Shown piece by piece: positions 37,637-46,791 of a DNA stretch of 64,000 bases. Where the stretch lies: assembly GCF_900187975.1 (NCBI RefSeq), contig NZ_FZPC01000011.1, positions 124,001 through 188,000 of the forward strand, written 5' to 3'. The position numbers and the translations under genes were made by a program. The notes beneath the pieces are model-generated. The model was not told the DNA's origin and ran no database searches. It saw only the letters and a program-made list of their open reading frames with translations. The stretch comes from Pseudomonas delhiensis (GTDB lineage Bacteria > Pseudomonadota > Gammaproteobacteria > Pseudomonadales > Pseudomonadaceae). Each line of letters begins with the position of its first letter. The stretch's first letter is position 1.

Positions 37637-38586
37637 GGCCGCGCCCCGAACAGCGCCAGCTCGCGCAGGCAGGCGGCGCGGTGGGCATCGCCGCTGGCCA
37701 GCGGCAGTTGCACGCCGGGCAGGCGCAGGCCGAAGCTCTGGCCGCGCAGGGACAGTTGCAGCACCCAGTGGCAGAGGCAGGACAGCCGCGTCTCGACGTC
37801 GCCGCCGAGCAGCGCGAAGTCCAGCCAGAGGTCGCGCCCGCTGAGCGCGGCGAAGTCCTTCACCAGCAGGCCCTGGCCGCGGGAGTAGGCCTTCCAGTGC
37901 AGGCGCCGGCGCGAGTCGCCGCTCTGGTAGGGGCGCAGGCCCTGGAAGTCGTCGGCGCCGCTGCCGCTGGCGCGCAGGCCCTCGTCGTGCTCGTCGGCGC
38001 GGCCGCCCTCCAGGGGCAGGTCGGCGGGCAGCGGGCGCGGGTAGACCAGGGCGGCCTGGTCCAGGTCGAGCCAGCTCCAGGCCAGCAGCAGGCCCAGGGG
38101 GAAGCGGCTCTCCACCCGCAGGCGGCCCGGGCGCAGCCAGCCGCGGCGCTGCGCCGGCAGCGTCAGCAGCAGTTCCTCGGCGCCGCTGGCGCGCACGTCG
38201 GCGTGCAGCAGTTCCTGCTCCGACCAGCCCAGGCCGATGGCCCGCCGCTCGCGGCCCTCGCCTTCCAGGCGCACGCGGAAGCAGGCCTGCTCGCCGACGA
38301 ACACCGGCAGCGCGCCCAGCGCGGTCAGGCGCAGGCCGCCGAGGTTACGGTAGGTGTGCAGGATGGCGACGATGAACAGCGACAGCAGCAGGAAGGTCAG
38401 GCCGTAGGCCAGGCTGTTCTGGTAGTTGATGGCGGTGAGCAGCAGCAGGACCACGGCGACGCCGAAGGCCACGCCCTGCCCCGAGGGGATGATGAAGATG
38501 CGCCGCTGGTTCAGCTGCAGCGACGGCGAGGGCGGGATGCGCCGGGCGATCCAGCTCTGCCACAGCGGGCGGACCTTCACCAGCAT
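37633..38586 (-). CDS. DUF58-domain protein
   Basis: 317-aa membrane protein with two TMs in the first ~75 residues (VAFGVAVVLLLLTAINYQNSLAYGLTFLLLSLFIVAIL), then a cytosolic part with the DUF58 signature DDFQGLRPYQSGDSRRRLHWKAYSR. DUF58 proteins act with MoxR AAA ATPases. Start ATG at 38584-38586, 13 bp after the moxR stop. Confidence 0.9.
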   Translation of the reverse strand: MLVKVRPLWQSWIARRIPPSPSLQLNQRRIFIIPSGQGVAFGVAVVLLLLTAINYQNSLAYGLTFLLLSLFIVAILHTYRNLGGLRLTALGALPVFVGEQACFRVRLEGEGRERRAIGLGWSEQELLHADVRASGAEELLLTLPAQRRGWLRPGRLRVESRFPLGLLLAWSWLDLDQAALVYPRPLPADLPLEGGRADEHDEGLRASGSGADDFQGLRPYQSGDSRRRLHWKAYSRGQGLLVKDFAALSGRDLWLDFALLGGDVETRLSCLCHWVLQLSLRGQSFGLRLPGVQLPLASGDAHRAACLRELALFGARP

Positions 38587-38599
38587 GGCCGGGCCCCGC

Positions 38600-39538
38600 T
38601 CACAGCGCCGGGACTTCGCGCTGCAGCCACTGCACCAGGGCGCCACCGCCGTGGCCGGAGGGGTCGGCCTGGTCGCGCAGGCGGTGCCCGGCCACCGAAG
38701 GCAGCACCGCCTGGACGTCCTCGGGGATGGCGTAGTCGCGCCCGGCGAGCAATGCCCAGGCCCGCGCCGCGGCCAGCAGCGCCAGGCTGCCGCGCGGCGA
38801 CAGCCCGAGGGCGAAGGCCGGCTGGCTGCGGGTGGCCTCGGCCAGGCGCAGCACGTAGTCGACCAGAGCGTCGCTGACATGGACTTTCGGCACCTCCGCC
38901 TGCAGCGCCGCCAGCTCGGCGGGGGTGAGGATCGGCTCCAGGCGCGGCAGCAGGTCGCGGCGCGCCTCGCCCAGCAGCAGGGCCTTCTCCGCGGCGCGCC
39001 CGGGGTAGCCCAGGGACAGGCGCATGAGGAAGCGGTCGAGCTGGGATTCCGGCAGGGCGAAGGTGCCGCCCTGGGTCACCGGGTTCTGCGTGGCGATGAC
39101 GAAGAAGGGCTCGGGCAGCGGCCGGGTGGCGCCCTCGATGGTCACCTGGCCCTCCTCCATGGCCTCCAGCAATGCGCTTTGCGCCTTGGGCGTGGCGCGG
39201 TTGATCTCGTCGGCCAGCACCAGCTCGGCGAAGATCGGCCCGGGGTGGAACACGAACTGCCCGGTCTCCTTGTCGAACACCGAGGTGCCGAGCACGTCGC
39301 CGGGCAGCAGGTCGGAGGTGAACTGGATGCGCTGGAAGCTCAGCCCCAGCACCCGCGCCAGGGCGTGGCTGAGGGTGGTCTTGCCCATCCCCGGGAGGTC
39401 TTCGATCAGCAGGTGCCCGCGGGCCAGCAGGCAGGTCATGGCCAGGCGCACCTGGACCTGCTTGCCCAGCAGGATCCGGTCCACCGCTTCCAGGCATTGC
39501 TCCAGCTTGCCGCGCATCCTCACCTCGTGCCGTGCCAT
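38600..39538 (-). CDS. MoxR-family AAA+ ATPase
   Basis: 312-aa ATPase. Walker A DLPGMGKTTL, Walker B ELVLADEINRATPKAQSALLEAMEE, sensor FFVIATQNPV and the AAA_lid with LGLSPRGSLALLAAARAWA. MoxR proteins work as chaperones for protein complexes with DUF58 partners. First gene of the three-gene operon. Two in-frame ATGs (39536-39538, 39515-39517) are possible; the upstream one follows a purine-rich stretch. Confidence 0.92.
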   Translation of the reverse strand: MARHEVRMRGKLEQCLEAVDRILLGKQVQVRLAMTCLLARGHLLIEDLPGMGKTTLSHALARVLGLSFQRIQFTSDLLPGDVLGTSVFDKETGQFVFHPGPIFAELVLADEINRATPKAQSALLEAMEEGQVTIEGATRPLPEPFFVIATQNPVTQGGTFALPESQLDRFLMRLSLGYPGRAAEKALLLGEARRDLLPRLEPILTPAELAALQAEVPKVHVSDALVDYVLRLAEATRSQPAFALGLSPRGSLALLAAARAWALLAGRDYAIPEDVQAVLPSVAGHRLRDQADPSGHGGGALVQWLQREVPAL

Positions 39539-39612
39539 CGAAAGAATCCGATCCTACTGGCCCACCGCCACAGCGAACAGGTCACTTCGCCACAAACTGT
39601 GACGGGGCCGGC

Positions 39613-40473
39613 TCAACTGGCCAGCAGGCGTTCCACCAGCCAGCGCGCCGCCGGGCCCAGGCTGCGCTGCCGCGACCAGACCACGTCGACCGCCACGCTG
39701 CGCGGCCAGCCGGGCACCTGCAGCGGGTGCAGGCGGCCGTTGGCGAAGCGCTGGTTCATCCAGGTGGGCAGCTCCACCCAGCCGAAGCCGAGCACCGCCA
39801 TGTCCAGCAGCAGCAGGTAGGTCGGTGCCGACCAGCAGCGCCCGCCCAGGGGTGGCTCGGCGTCGTCGATGAAGGTGTTCAGGCGCAGGTTGCGGTGGGC
39901 CAGCAGGTCGCTGCGTTCCACCTTCTCCAGCTGCGCCAGGGGGTGCTCGCGGCTGACGAACAGGCCGAACTCGGCGCATTCGCCCAGGGTGGCCGAGCCG
40001 ATGTCCGGCGGGTAGTTCGGCTGCGCGGCGAGCAGTCCGAGGGACGCGCGGCCCTGGCCGACCAGGTCGATGACGTCGCCGTGCTCGGCGATCAGCCATT
40101 CGAACTCGAGGTCGGGGAAGTGCCGGTCGATTTCCGCCAGGCGCTTCTCGAAGGGTTCGGACTGGTAGGTGTCGGACATCGCCAGGGTCAGCCGCGGCTC
40201 CATCCCCGCCGAGAGCTGCCCGGCCAGCTGGCCGAGGCGGTCGTTGGCCATCAGCACCTCTTCCACGCGCCCGAGCAGGGCCTTGCCGGCCTCGGTCAGC
40301 TTCGGCTGGCGCGCGCTGCGGTCGAACAGCTCCAGGCCCAGGTCGATCTCCAGGCGGGCGATGGCCTCGCTGACGGTGGACTGGCTCTTGCCCAGCTTGC
40401 GCGCGGCGGCGCTGAAGGAGCCCAGGCAGGCAGCCTCGGCGAAGGCCTGGAGGGATTCGGGGGAATATTGCAT
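39613..40473 (-). CDS. LysR-family regulator of the PACE transporter
   Basis: 286-aa LysR protein with HTH at 3-60 (SPESLQAFAEAACLGSFSAAARKLGKSQSTVSEAIARLEID) and a standard effector domain. Start ATG at 40471-40473; a longer in-frame start would add 12 residues. It is divergent from the PACE efflux gene with a 115-bp gap containing ATCGGTTTTCCCGAT (40488-40502), a 15-bp imperfect palindrome and likely operator. LysR-PACE divergent pairs are common. Confidence 0.88.
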   Translation of the reverse strand: MQYSPESLQAFAEAACLGSFSAAARKLGKSQSTVSEAIARLEIDLGLELFDRSARQPKLTEAGKALLGRVEEVLMANDRLGQLAGQLSAGMEPRLTLAMSDTYQSEPFEKRLAEIDRHFPDLEFEWLIAEHGDVIDLVGQGRASLGLLAAQPNYPPDIGSATLGECAEFGLFVSREHPLAQLEKVERSDLLAHRNLRLNTFIDDAEPPLGGRCWSAPTYLLLLDMAVLGFGWVELPTWMNQRFANGRLHPLQVPGWPRSVAVDVVWSRQRSLGPAARWLVERLLAS

Positions 40474-40588
40474 GGCGCCTCGTCCATCGGTTTTCCCGAT
40501 GCTAGCCAACTTCGAAACGACCCTTCAACCGATGAGAATAGCTGCAACTCGGCCCCGAGAGGCCCGTTTTCACCCTGGAGAAACACCC

Positions 40589-41032
40589 ATGAGCATGCAA
40601 AAGACGCTGAAGGAAAGGCTGTTCCACGCCCTGCTCTTCGAATTCATCGCCCTGGCCATCTGCGCCCCGACCCTGGCCTGGCTGATGGACCAGCCGCTGG
40701 GCCACATGGGCGCCCTGACGCTGATGTTCTCGCTGATCGCCACGCTGTGGAACATGGTCTACAACACCCTGTTCGACCGCGCCCAGCGGCGCCTGCAATT
40801 CGCCCGCACGCTGCCGGTGCGGGTGCTGCACGCCTCGCTGTTCGAGCTGGGTCTGATCTTCATGCTGGTGCCGCTGGCGGCCTGGTGGCTGGGCATCGGC
40901 CTGGTGGAGGCGTTCGTCCTGGATATCGGCCTGATCCTGTTCTTCCTGCCCTACACCATCGCCTTCAACTGGGTGTACGACGCGCTGCGCGAGCGCTGGG
41001 TGGAGCGGCCGCGGGAAGTGCTGGCGCGTTAG
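40589..41032 (+). CDS. PACE-family efflux transporter
   Basis: 147-aa membrane protein with four TMs arranged as two tandem bacterial-transmembrane-pair domains (about 7-70 and 75-140; HALLFEFIALAICAPTLAWLMD and LHASLFELGLIFMLVPLAAWWLG). Glu18 in the first TM aligns with the protonatable glutamate of AceI, which exports chlorhexidine and diamines. The ATG at 40589 follows CCTGGAGAAACACC. Confidence 0.9.
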   Translation: MSMQKTLKERLFHALLFEFIALAICAPTLAWLMDQPLGHMGALTLMFSLIATLWNMVYNTLFDRAQRRLQFARTLPVRVLHASLFELGLIFMLVPLAAWWLGIGLVEAFVLDIGLILFFLPYTIAFNWVYDALRERWVERPREVLAR

Positions 41033-41035
41033 GCG

Positions 41036-41181
41036 GGAGCTCGCTCCTACGAAGAACACTCCATGCAGCCTGCCGGAGCGTTGCGTAGGGCGAATAACCG
41101 TTCGCGGTTATCCGCCGTTGGACGGGACGCTGGTGCCCGAGGACATCGGCGGATAACGCCTTGGGCGTTATGCGCCCTACG
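41036..41181. repeat. Repeat cluster between the PACE gene and pyrF
   Basis: A GAGCTCGCTCCTACG fragment (41036-41051) and two inverted copies of the 34-bp repeat (41084-41117 and 41147-41181). An intrinsic terminator follows immediately. No gene is seen. Confidence 0.82.
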
Positions 41182-41185
41182 AATG

Positions 41186-41221
41186 AAAAAGGCGGAGCAG
41201 GTCACCCTGCTCCGCCTTTTT
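41186..41221. terminator. Bidirectional intrinsic terminator
   Basis: AAAAA GGCGGAGCAGG / CCTGCTCCGCC TTTTT with a short loop, between the PACE gene and pyrF, which converge. Confidence 0.92.
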
Positions 41222-41235
41222 CATGCCCCTGCCGT

Positions 41236-41934
41236 TCAGGCCAGGGAGGCGACTATCGAGGCCAGCGCCGCGGCCGGGTCGGCGGCCTGGCTGATCGGGC
41301 GGCCGATCACCAGGTAGTCGGCGCCGGCGTCCAGGGCCTGGCGCGGGGTGAGGATGCGGCGCTGGTCGTCCTGGGCGCTGCCGGCCGGGCGGATGCCCGG
41401 GGTGACCAGTTGCAGGGCCGGGTGCGCGGCCTTCAGCGCCGGGGCTTCCTGGGCCGAGCAGACCAGGCCGTCCATGCCGGCCTTCTCGGCCAGGGCGGCC
41501 AGGCGCAGCACCTGCTCCTGAGGCTCGACGTCCAGGCCGATGCCGGCCAGGTCCTCGCGCTCCATGCTGGTCAGCACGGTCACGCCGATCAGCAGCGGCT
41601 TCGGGCCATTGAAGGCGTCGAGGGTCTCGCGGCAGGCCGCCATCATGCGCAGGCCGCCGGAGCAATGCACGTTGACCATCCACACGCCCATCTCGGCGGC
41701 GGCGCGCACGGCCATCGCGGTGGTGTTGGGGATGTCGTGGAACTTGAGGTCGAGGAACACCTCGAAGCCGCGGCCGTTCAAGGTCTCGACGATGCCCGCG
41801 GCGCAGCTGGTGAAGAGTTCCTTGCCCACCTTCACCCGGCACAGTTTCGGGTCGAGCTGGTCGGCCAGCGCCAGGGCGGCCTCGCGGGTGGGGAAATCCA
41901 GGGCGACGATGATCGGGGTCTGGCAGACGGACAT
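41236..41934 (-). CDS. pyrF: Orotidine-5'-phosphate decarboxylase
   Basis: 232-aa TIM-barrel enzyme making UMP. The catalytic Asp-Lys-Asp array is seen as VALDFP, KVGKELF and [12 protein letters not shown]; phosphate-binding TPGIRP and VIGRPI follow. The ATG at 41932-41934 follows CGCGAGAGAGCCC. Confidence 0.97.
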   Translation of the reverse strand: MSVCQTPIIVALDFPTREAALALADQLDPKLCRVKVGKELFTSCAAGIVETLNGRGFEVFLDLKFHDIPNTTAMAVRAAAEMGVWMVNVHCSGGLRMMAACRETLDAFNGPKPLLIGVTVLTSMEREDLAGIGLDVEPQEQVLRLAALAEKAGMDGLVCSAQEAPALKAAHPALQLVTPGIRPAGSAQDDQRRILTPRQALDAGADYLVIGRPISQAADPAAALASIVASLA

Positions 41935-42117
41935 GGGCTCTCTCGCGGGGGGAATCTGAAAAACGCCGCGCATTGTCGCAGAAAGCGCCGCCGCCGGCAG
42001 CCTCCGGCGACGCGCTGCCGCCCCGGCGATAGCCCCAGGCCTTCGCGCGGCGGCACCGAACTGACAAGCCGACCGCGCGGGGTTATGGTGGAAGCCTGCA
42101 TCCCCAAGGAGAATGCC

Positions 42118-42291
42118 ATGCCCTGGTACGCCTGGTTGATCATCGTCCTCGCCCTGGGCTCCATCCTCGGCGGCCTGTTGCTGCTGCGCGACAGCGCCCG
42201 CAAGCTGCCATTGACCGAGGAACAGCTCAAGCGCATCCACCAGCGCAACGCCGAGATGGACGCCCAGGACGCCCGCGACGACAAGCGCTGA
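42118..42291 (+). CDS. DUF2897 small membrane protein
   Basis: 57 aa with one TM at residues 4-23 ([20 protein letters not shown]) followed by a charged tail [20 protein letters not shown]. This matches the short DUF2897 family of unknown role. The ribosome site AAGGAGAATGCC precedes the ATG. Divergent from pyrF. Confidence 0.8.
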   Translation: MPWYAWLIIVLALGSILGGLLLLRDSARKLPLTEEQLKRIHQRNAEMDAQDARDDKR

Positions 42292-42409
42292 ACGCCGGCG
42301 GCCATTGCCGACAGCCCCCGCGCCCGGGGGCATTTCCGCCATTCCCCGCCGCGGGCATGGATCAGGCTGGGCGAATTGCCTAGACTGCGGCCGGTGGATG
42401 GAGGACACG

Positions 42410-43174
42410 ATGCTCAGGAAGCTACTCCCGCTGCTGCCAGGGTTGCTCCTGCTCGGCGGTTTCGCCCTCGGATTCGTCCAACCCCTGGGGCTATTGATAG
42501 GCGCGGTCTTCGTCGCCTGGACACTCTATGGCGAACAGCGCCTGCCCTGGCTGCTCTGGTGGCCGCTGTGCCTGCTGGCGAGCTTCGCCCTCGCCGCGCA
42601 CCTGCTGCCCGGCACCCAGTCGTGGACGCTGTGGCCGCCGCGGCAACTTTCCGCCGACGCACCGGCCTACGCGCTGCGCCTGTCCTGGGACAAGGCGCTG
42701 GTGGGCGTCACCCTGCTGGCCTGGTGGCTGCGCCGCCCGCCCCTGGCGGGCGCCTCGCCGGACTACGCCGGCATCGCCGTGGTCGCCACCCTGTTCGCCG
42801 TGCCGCTGCTGGCGACCGCCTCGGGCCTGGTGGTGTGGCGGCCGAAATGGCCGGACGGCCTGTGGATCTGGCTGCTGGTGAATTTCGCGGTGATCGCCCT
42901 GACCGAGGAACTGATCTTCCGCGGCCTGCTGCAGACCTCGCTGGTGGAGCGCCTGGGCGCGCCCGCCGGGATCCTCCTCGCCAGCCTGCTGTTCGGCCTG
43001 GCGCACCTGCCCTTCAGCGGCCAGTTCGCCGTGGTGGCCGGCATCGCCGGGCTCGGCTACGGCCTGGCGCTGCACTTCAGCGGGCGCATGCTGGTGCCCA
43101 TCCTGCTGCACGGGGTGGTCAACAGCGTGCACCTGTTGCTGCTGAGCTACCCGCTGCACCTGGGCCTGGGCTGA
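42410..43174 (+). CDS. CPBP-family intramembrane metalloprotease
   Basis: 254-aa multi-TM protein with the CPBP (CAAX protease/bacteriocin-processing) motifs [15 protein letters not shown] and HGVVN in the last third, which hold the catalytic glutamates and metal-binding histidines. Substrate unknown. The ATG at 42410 has a near-perfect site GGAGGACACG. The stop directly abuts the atuR stop (convergent, no gap). Confidence 0.87.
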   Translation: MLRKLLPLLPGLLLLGGFALGFVQPLGLLIGAVFVAWTLYGEQRLPWLLWWPLCLLASFALAAHLLPGTQSWTLWPPRQLSADAPAYALRLSWDKALVGVTLLAWWLRRPPLAGASPDYAGIAVVATLFAVPLLATASGLVVWRPKWPDGLWIWLLVNFAVIALTEELIFRGLLQTSLVERLGAPAGILLASLLFGLAHLPFSGQFAVVAGIAGLGYGLALHFSGRMLVPILLHGVVNSVHLLLLSYPLHLGLG

Positions 43175-43798
43175 TCAGGCGGCCTTGTAGACCAGCAGCA
43201 GGGCCTGCTCGGCCAGGTCGTCGAGGGTCATGCTGCCGTCCTGGCGGAACCAGGTCATGGTCCAGGACAGCGCGCCGGTGAGGAAACGCCGCAGGATGAA
43301 CGGGTCGCCCTCGCAGAAGCCGGCCGCGCGCGCCTCGCCGAGCACGTCCAGCCACATCTGCTCGTAGATGTCGCGCAGGCCGAGGATGTAGGCCTGGCCC
43401 TCCGGCGACAGCGAGCGCCATTCGTAGACCAGCACCGCCATGGCCTCGCCGGTGCCGCCCATGATCGATTGCAGCTCGCAGCGGATCAGCGCCAGCAGGC
43501 GCTCGCGCAGGTCCTCGGCGTCGGCCAGGGCGGCGCGCATCAGCGCGGTGTTGTAGAGGATGGTCTCCTCCATCACCGAGCGCAGGATCTCGTCCTTGCT
43601 CTTGAAGTGGTGGAAGATGCTGCCGGACTGGATGCCCACGGCGCCGGCCAGGTCGCGCACCGTGGTGCGCTCGTAGCCCTTGGCGCGGAACAGGTGGGCG
43701 GCGGTCTGCAGCAGCTTGCCGCGGGCGCTCTCCGGGTCCGTCACCTGCCCGTTCGCCACCAGCTCCAGCATCACTTCGCGCGCTTTCTGGTCATCCAC
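43175..43798 (-). CDS. atuR: TetR-family repressor of the atu cluster
   Basis: 207-aa regulator. HTH at about 24-70 (ARGKLLQTAAHLFRAKGYERTTVRDLAGAVGIQSGSIFHHFKSKDEIL) and a TetR C-terminal ligand domain. It is divergent from atuA as in P. aeruginosa, where AtuR represses atuABCDEFGH. The start is probably GTG at 43796-43798, 8 nt after GGGGAGAG; the next in-frame ATG (MLELVANG) would remove only 9 residues. Identification rests on the neighbouring genes. Confidence 0.85.
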   Translation of the reverse strand: MDDQKAREVMLELVANGQVTDPESARGKLLQTAAHLFRAKGYERTTVRDLAGAVGIQSGSIFHHFKSKDEILRSVMEETILYNTALMRAALADAEDLRERLLALIRCELQSIMGGTGEAMAVLVYEWRSLSPEGQAYILGLRDIYEQMWLDVLGEARAAGFCEGDPFILRRFLTGALSWTMTWFRQDGSMTLDDLAEQALLLVYKAA

Positions 43799-43862
43799 GC
43801 TCTGCTCTCCCCTCGTCCGCCATCCGGCCACCGCTGTTCAGGGCGATTTCATGATCGCCACG

Positions 43863-43982
43863 CAAGTACTTGTGCATACAGGTGAAATGTATGCCTGCGA
43901 GGGCAACCAAGCAAGCGCTTGGCCATCACTTGGTTGGGTTGTCTGGCGGTTACGCCCTCTTTTCAACCAAGCGCTTGCTTGG
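43863..43982. promoter_or_regulatory. atuR-atuA intergenic operators
   Basis: Two 16-bp sites, CCAAGCAAGCGCTTGG (43907-43922) and CCAAGCGCTTGCTTGG (43967-43982), are exact reverse complements and lie 60 bp apart. P. aeruginosa AtuR is known to bind two inverted repeats in this gap, so these are the likely AtuR operators. Nearer atuR there are two more symmetric elements: CAAGTACTTG (43863-43872) and GCATACA-N7-TGTATGC (43874-43894, perfect 7-bp arms), which may serve a second regulator. Confidence 0.75.
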
Positions 43983-44020
43983 TAATGTCGGAACACCTCT
44001 CGACCGTTACGGGCAGAACA

Positions 44021-45808
44021 ATGACCAAGACCGTACGCATCGGCTGCGCCTCGGCTTTCTGGGGCGACACCTGCAGCGCCGCCGCCCAGTTGGTGAAGGG
44101 CGCGGAGCTGGACTACCTGGTGTTCGACTACCTGGCTGAAATCACCCTGTCGATCATGGCCGGGGCGCGCCTGAAGAACCCCGAGGCGGGCTACGCCACC
44201 GACTTCGTCGAGGTGCTGGCGCCGCTGCTGGGGGAGATCGCCGGCAAGCGCATCCGCGTCATCAGCAATGCCGGCGGGGTCAACCCGCAGGCCTGTGCCA
44301 GGGCGCTGCGGGCCGCCTGCGAGAAAGCCGGGGTGGACCTGAAGATCGCCGTGCTGGAAGGCGACAACCTGCTGCCCCAGGCCAGCGAACTGGCCAGGGC
44401 CGGCACCGTGGAAATGTTCAGCGGCGCGCCGCTGCCGCCGCTGTGCGTGTCGATGAACGCCTACCTGGGCGCGCCCGGCATAGTCGAGGCGCTGGAGCTG
44501 GGCGCGGACATCGTGATCACCGGCCGCGTGGTGGACAGCGCGGTGGTCAGCGCCGCCCTGGTGCACGAGTTCGGCTGGGCCTGGAACGACTTCGACAGGC
44601 TGGCCCAGGCCGCCCTGGCCGGGCACATCATCGAATGCGGCGCGCAGTGCACCGGCGGCAACTTCACCGACTGGGAAAGCGTGCCGGACTACGAGCACAT
44701 CGGCTTCCCCATCGTCGAAGTGCAGGCCAGCGGCGACTTCGTGGTCACCAAGCCGCAGGGCACGGGCGGCCTGGTCACGCCGCTCAGCGTCGGCGAGCAG
44801 GTGCTCTACGAGATCGGCGACCCACGCGCCTACCTGCTGCCGGACGTGGTCTGCGACTTCACCCGGGTGCGCCTGCAGCAGGCCGGCCCCGACCGCGTCG
44901 CCGTCAGCGGCGCCCGCGGCCTGCCGCCCACCGGCCAGTACAAGGTCAGCGCCACCTACCCCGACGGCTTCCGCTGCACCGCCAGTTGCCTGATCGCCGG
45001 CATCGACGCGGTGAAGAAGGCCGAGCGGGTGAGCCGGGCGATCATCGCCAGGACCGAGGAAATGTTCGCCGAACGCGGCTGGGGCCCCTACCGCGAAACC
45101 AGCATCGAGCTGCTGGGCAGCGAGGCCACCTATGGCCCCCACGGCAGGCGCCAGGACAGCCGCGAGATCGTCGTGAAGCTCGCCGTGCGCCACGCCCGCA
45201 AGGAAGCGCTGGTGCTGTTCTCCCGCGAGATCGCCCAGGCCGCCACCGGCATGGCCCCGGGCCTGACCGGCATCGTCGGCGGGCGGCCCACGGTGTACCC
45301 GGTGATCCGCCTGTTCTCCTTCCTGGTGGACAAGGCCCGCTGCCAACTGGCGGTGCGCATCGGCGAGGCCAGCCACGCCGTGGCCCTGCCGCAACTGGAA
45401 CACTTCGACCCGGCGAACCTGGCCGAAGCCGCGCCGGCCCCCGCCGCCAGCGGCCAGGCCACGGCCAGCGTGGCGCTGGTAAAGCTGGCGGTGGCGCGCT
45501 CCGGCGACAAGGGCGACCACAGCAACATCGGCGTGATGGCGCGCCAGCCCGAATACCTGCCGTGGATCGCCGAGGCCCTGGGCGAAGGCGCGGTGGCCGA
45601 GTGGATGCAGCACGTGCTGGACCCGCAGCTGGGCCGCGTCAGCCGCTGGTACCTGCCCGGCACGCACAGCCTGAACTTCCTGCTGGAGCACGCCCTGGGC
45701 GGCGGCGGCGTGGCCAGCCTGCGCATCGACCCGCAGGGCAAGGCCTTCGCCCAGCAACTGCTGGAATTCCCGGTGGCGGTGCCGCAGCACATCGCCGATT
45801 CGCTTTGA
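44021..45808 (+). CDS. atuA: AtuA, DUF1446-family protein of terpene utilization
   Basis: 595-aa cytosolic protein, first gene of the atu operon, required for growth on citronellol/geraniol in P. aeruginosa but of unknown biochemical role. N-terminal DUF1446 domain ([34 protein letters not shown]) and a separate C-terminal ~100-residue domain ([24 protein letters not shown]). The ATG at 44021 gives [13 protein letters not shown]; the frame extends 102 nt upstream but would read through the operator. The ribosome site is weak (GGGCAGAACA). Confidence 0.9.
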   Translation: MTKTVRIGCASAFWGDTCSAAAQLVKGAELDYLVFDYLAEITLSIMAGARLKNPEAGYATDFVEVLAPLLGEIAGKRIRVISNAGGVNPQACARALRAACEKAGVDLKIAVLEGDNLLPQASELARAGTVEMFSGAPLPPLCVSMNAYLGAPGIVEALELGADIVITGRVVDSAVVSAALVHEFGWAWNDFDRLAQAALAGHIIECGAQCTGGNFTDWESVPDYEHIGFPIVEVQASGDFVVTKPQGTGGLVTPLSVGEQVLYEIGDPRAYLLPDVVCDFTRVRLQQAGPDRVAVSGARGLPPTGQYKVSATYPDGFRCTASCLIAGIDAVKKAERVSRAIIARTEEMFAERGWGPYRETSIELLGSEATYGPHGRRQDSREIVVKLAVRHARKEALVLFSREIAQAATGMAPGLTGIVGGRPTVYPVIRLFSFLVDKARCQLAVRIGEASHAVALPQLEHFDPANLAEAAPAPAASGQATASVALVKLAVARSGDKGDHSNIGVMARQPEYLPWIAEALGEGAVAEWMQHVLDPQLGRVSRWYLPGTHSLNFLLEHALGGGGVASLRIDPQGKAFAQQLLEFPVAVPQHIADSL

Positions 45809-45810
45809 AA

Positions 45811-45887
45811 CGTAGGGCGCATAACGCCGCAGGCGTTATCCGCCACCCGGCAACGGCGGATGAAGCGTTCCGCTTCATTCGCCCTAC
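45811..45887. repeat. Inverted pair of palindromic repeats between atuA and atuB
   Basis: One 34-bp copy at 45811-45845 (AACGCCGCAGGCGTT core) and an inverted, variant copy at 45854-45887 with core TGAAGCGTTCCGCTTCA. Starts 3 bp after the atuA stop. Confidence 0.82.
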
Positions 45888-45912
45888 ATGAACGTGGAAG
45901 GCAGCCAAATCC

Positions 45913-46788
45913 ATGGCATACGACTCGATCTTCAAGCCCGGCCTGTTCGCCGGCCAGACTGCAATCGTCACCGGTGGCGGCAGCGGCATCGGCCGTTGCA
46001 CCGCCCATGAACTGGCGGCCCTGGGCGCCCACGTGGTGCTGGTCGGGCGCAAGGCCGAGAAGCTGGAGAAGACCGCCGGCGAGATCGCCGAGGACGGCGG
46101 CAGCGCCAGCTGGCACAGCTGCGACATCCGCGACGAGGAGGCGGTGAAGGCGCTGGTGGCGCAGGTGCTCGCCGAACGCGGGCCGATCCACCACCTGGTC
46201 AACAACGCCGGCGGCCAGTACCCCGCGCCGCTCGCCTCGATCAACCTCAAGGGCTTCGAGGCGGTGGTGCGCACCAACCTGGTGGGCGGCTTCCTCATGG
46301 CCCGCGAGGTGTTCAACCAGAGCATGAGCAAGACCGGCGGCGGCATCGTCAACATGCTCGCCGACATGTGGGGCGGCATGCCCGGCATGGGCCACTCCGG
46401 CGCCGCCCGCGCGGGCATGGAGAACTTCACCAGGACCGCCGCCGTGGAGTGGGGCCACGCCGGGGTGCGGGTCAACGCCGTGGCGCCGGGCTGGATCGCC
46501 TCCAGCGGCATGGACACCTACGAGGGCGCCTTCAAGGCGGTGATCCCGACCCTGCGCGAACACGTGCCGCTCAAGCGCATCGGCACCGAATCGGAAGTGG
46601 CCTCGGCCATCGTCTTCCTGCTCTCCCCCGGCGCCGCCTTCATCAGCGGCAACACCATCCGCATCGACGGCGCCGCCAGCCAGGGCAGCCGCGCCTTCCC
46701 GCTGGCCAAGGGCAAGCCGGGGCAGAGCCGTTCCTACAACGGCTTCCACCGCGCCTACCTGCCCGACGTGCTGAAGGACCAGGAGTAA
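45913..46788 (+). CDS. atuB: AtuB, short-chain dehydrogenase/reductase lacking YxxxK
   Basis: 291-aa Rossmann protein. Cofactor site TGGGSGIG (20-27), NNAG (97-100). The usual catalytic Tyr-x-x-x-Lys is replaced by Ser162-Gly-Ala-Ala-Arg166 (MGHSGAARAGMENFTRTAAVEW), a pattern like peroxisomal 2,4-dienoyl-CoA or enoyl-CoA reductases, although the Lys is also lost here. The C-terminus (RIDGAASQGSRAFPLAKG...) is longer than in minimal SDRs. It may act on an acyl-CoA rather than an alcohol. The stop is 3 bp before atuC. Confidence 0.88.
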   Translation: MAYDSIFKPGLFAGQTAIVTGGGSGIGRCTAHELAALGAHVVLVGRKAEKLEKTAGEIAEDGGSASWHSCDIRDEEAVKALVAQVLAERGPIHHLVNNAGGQYPAPLASINLKGFEAVVRTNLVGGFLMAREVFNQSMSKTGGGIVNMLADMWGGMPGMGHSGAARAGMENFTRTAAVEWGHAGVRVNAVAPGWIASSGMDTYEGAFKAVIPTLREHVPLKRIGTESEVASAIVFLLSPGAAFISGNTIRIDGAASQGSRAFPLAKGKPGQSRSYNGFHRAYLPDVLKDQE

Positions 46789-46791
46789 GCC

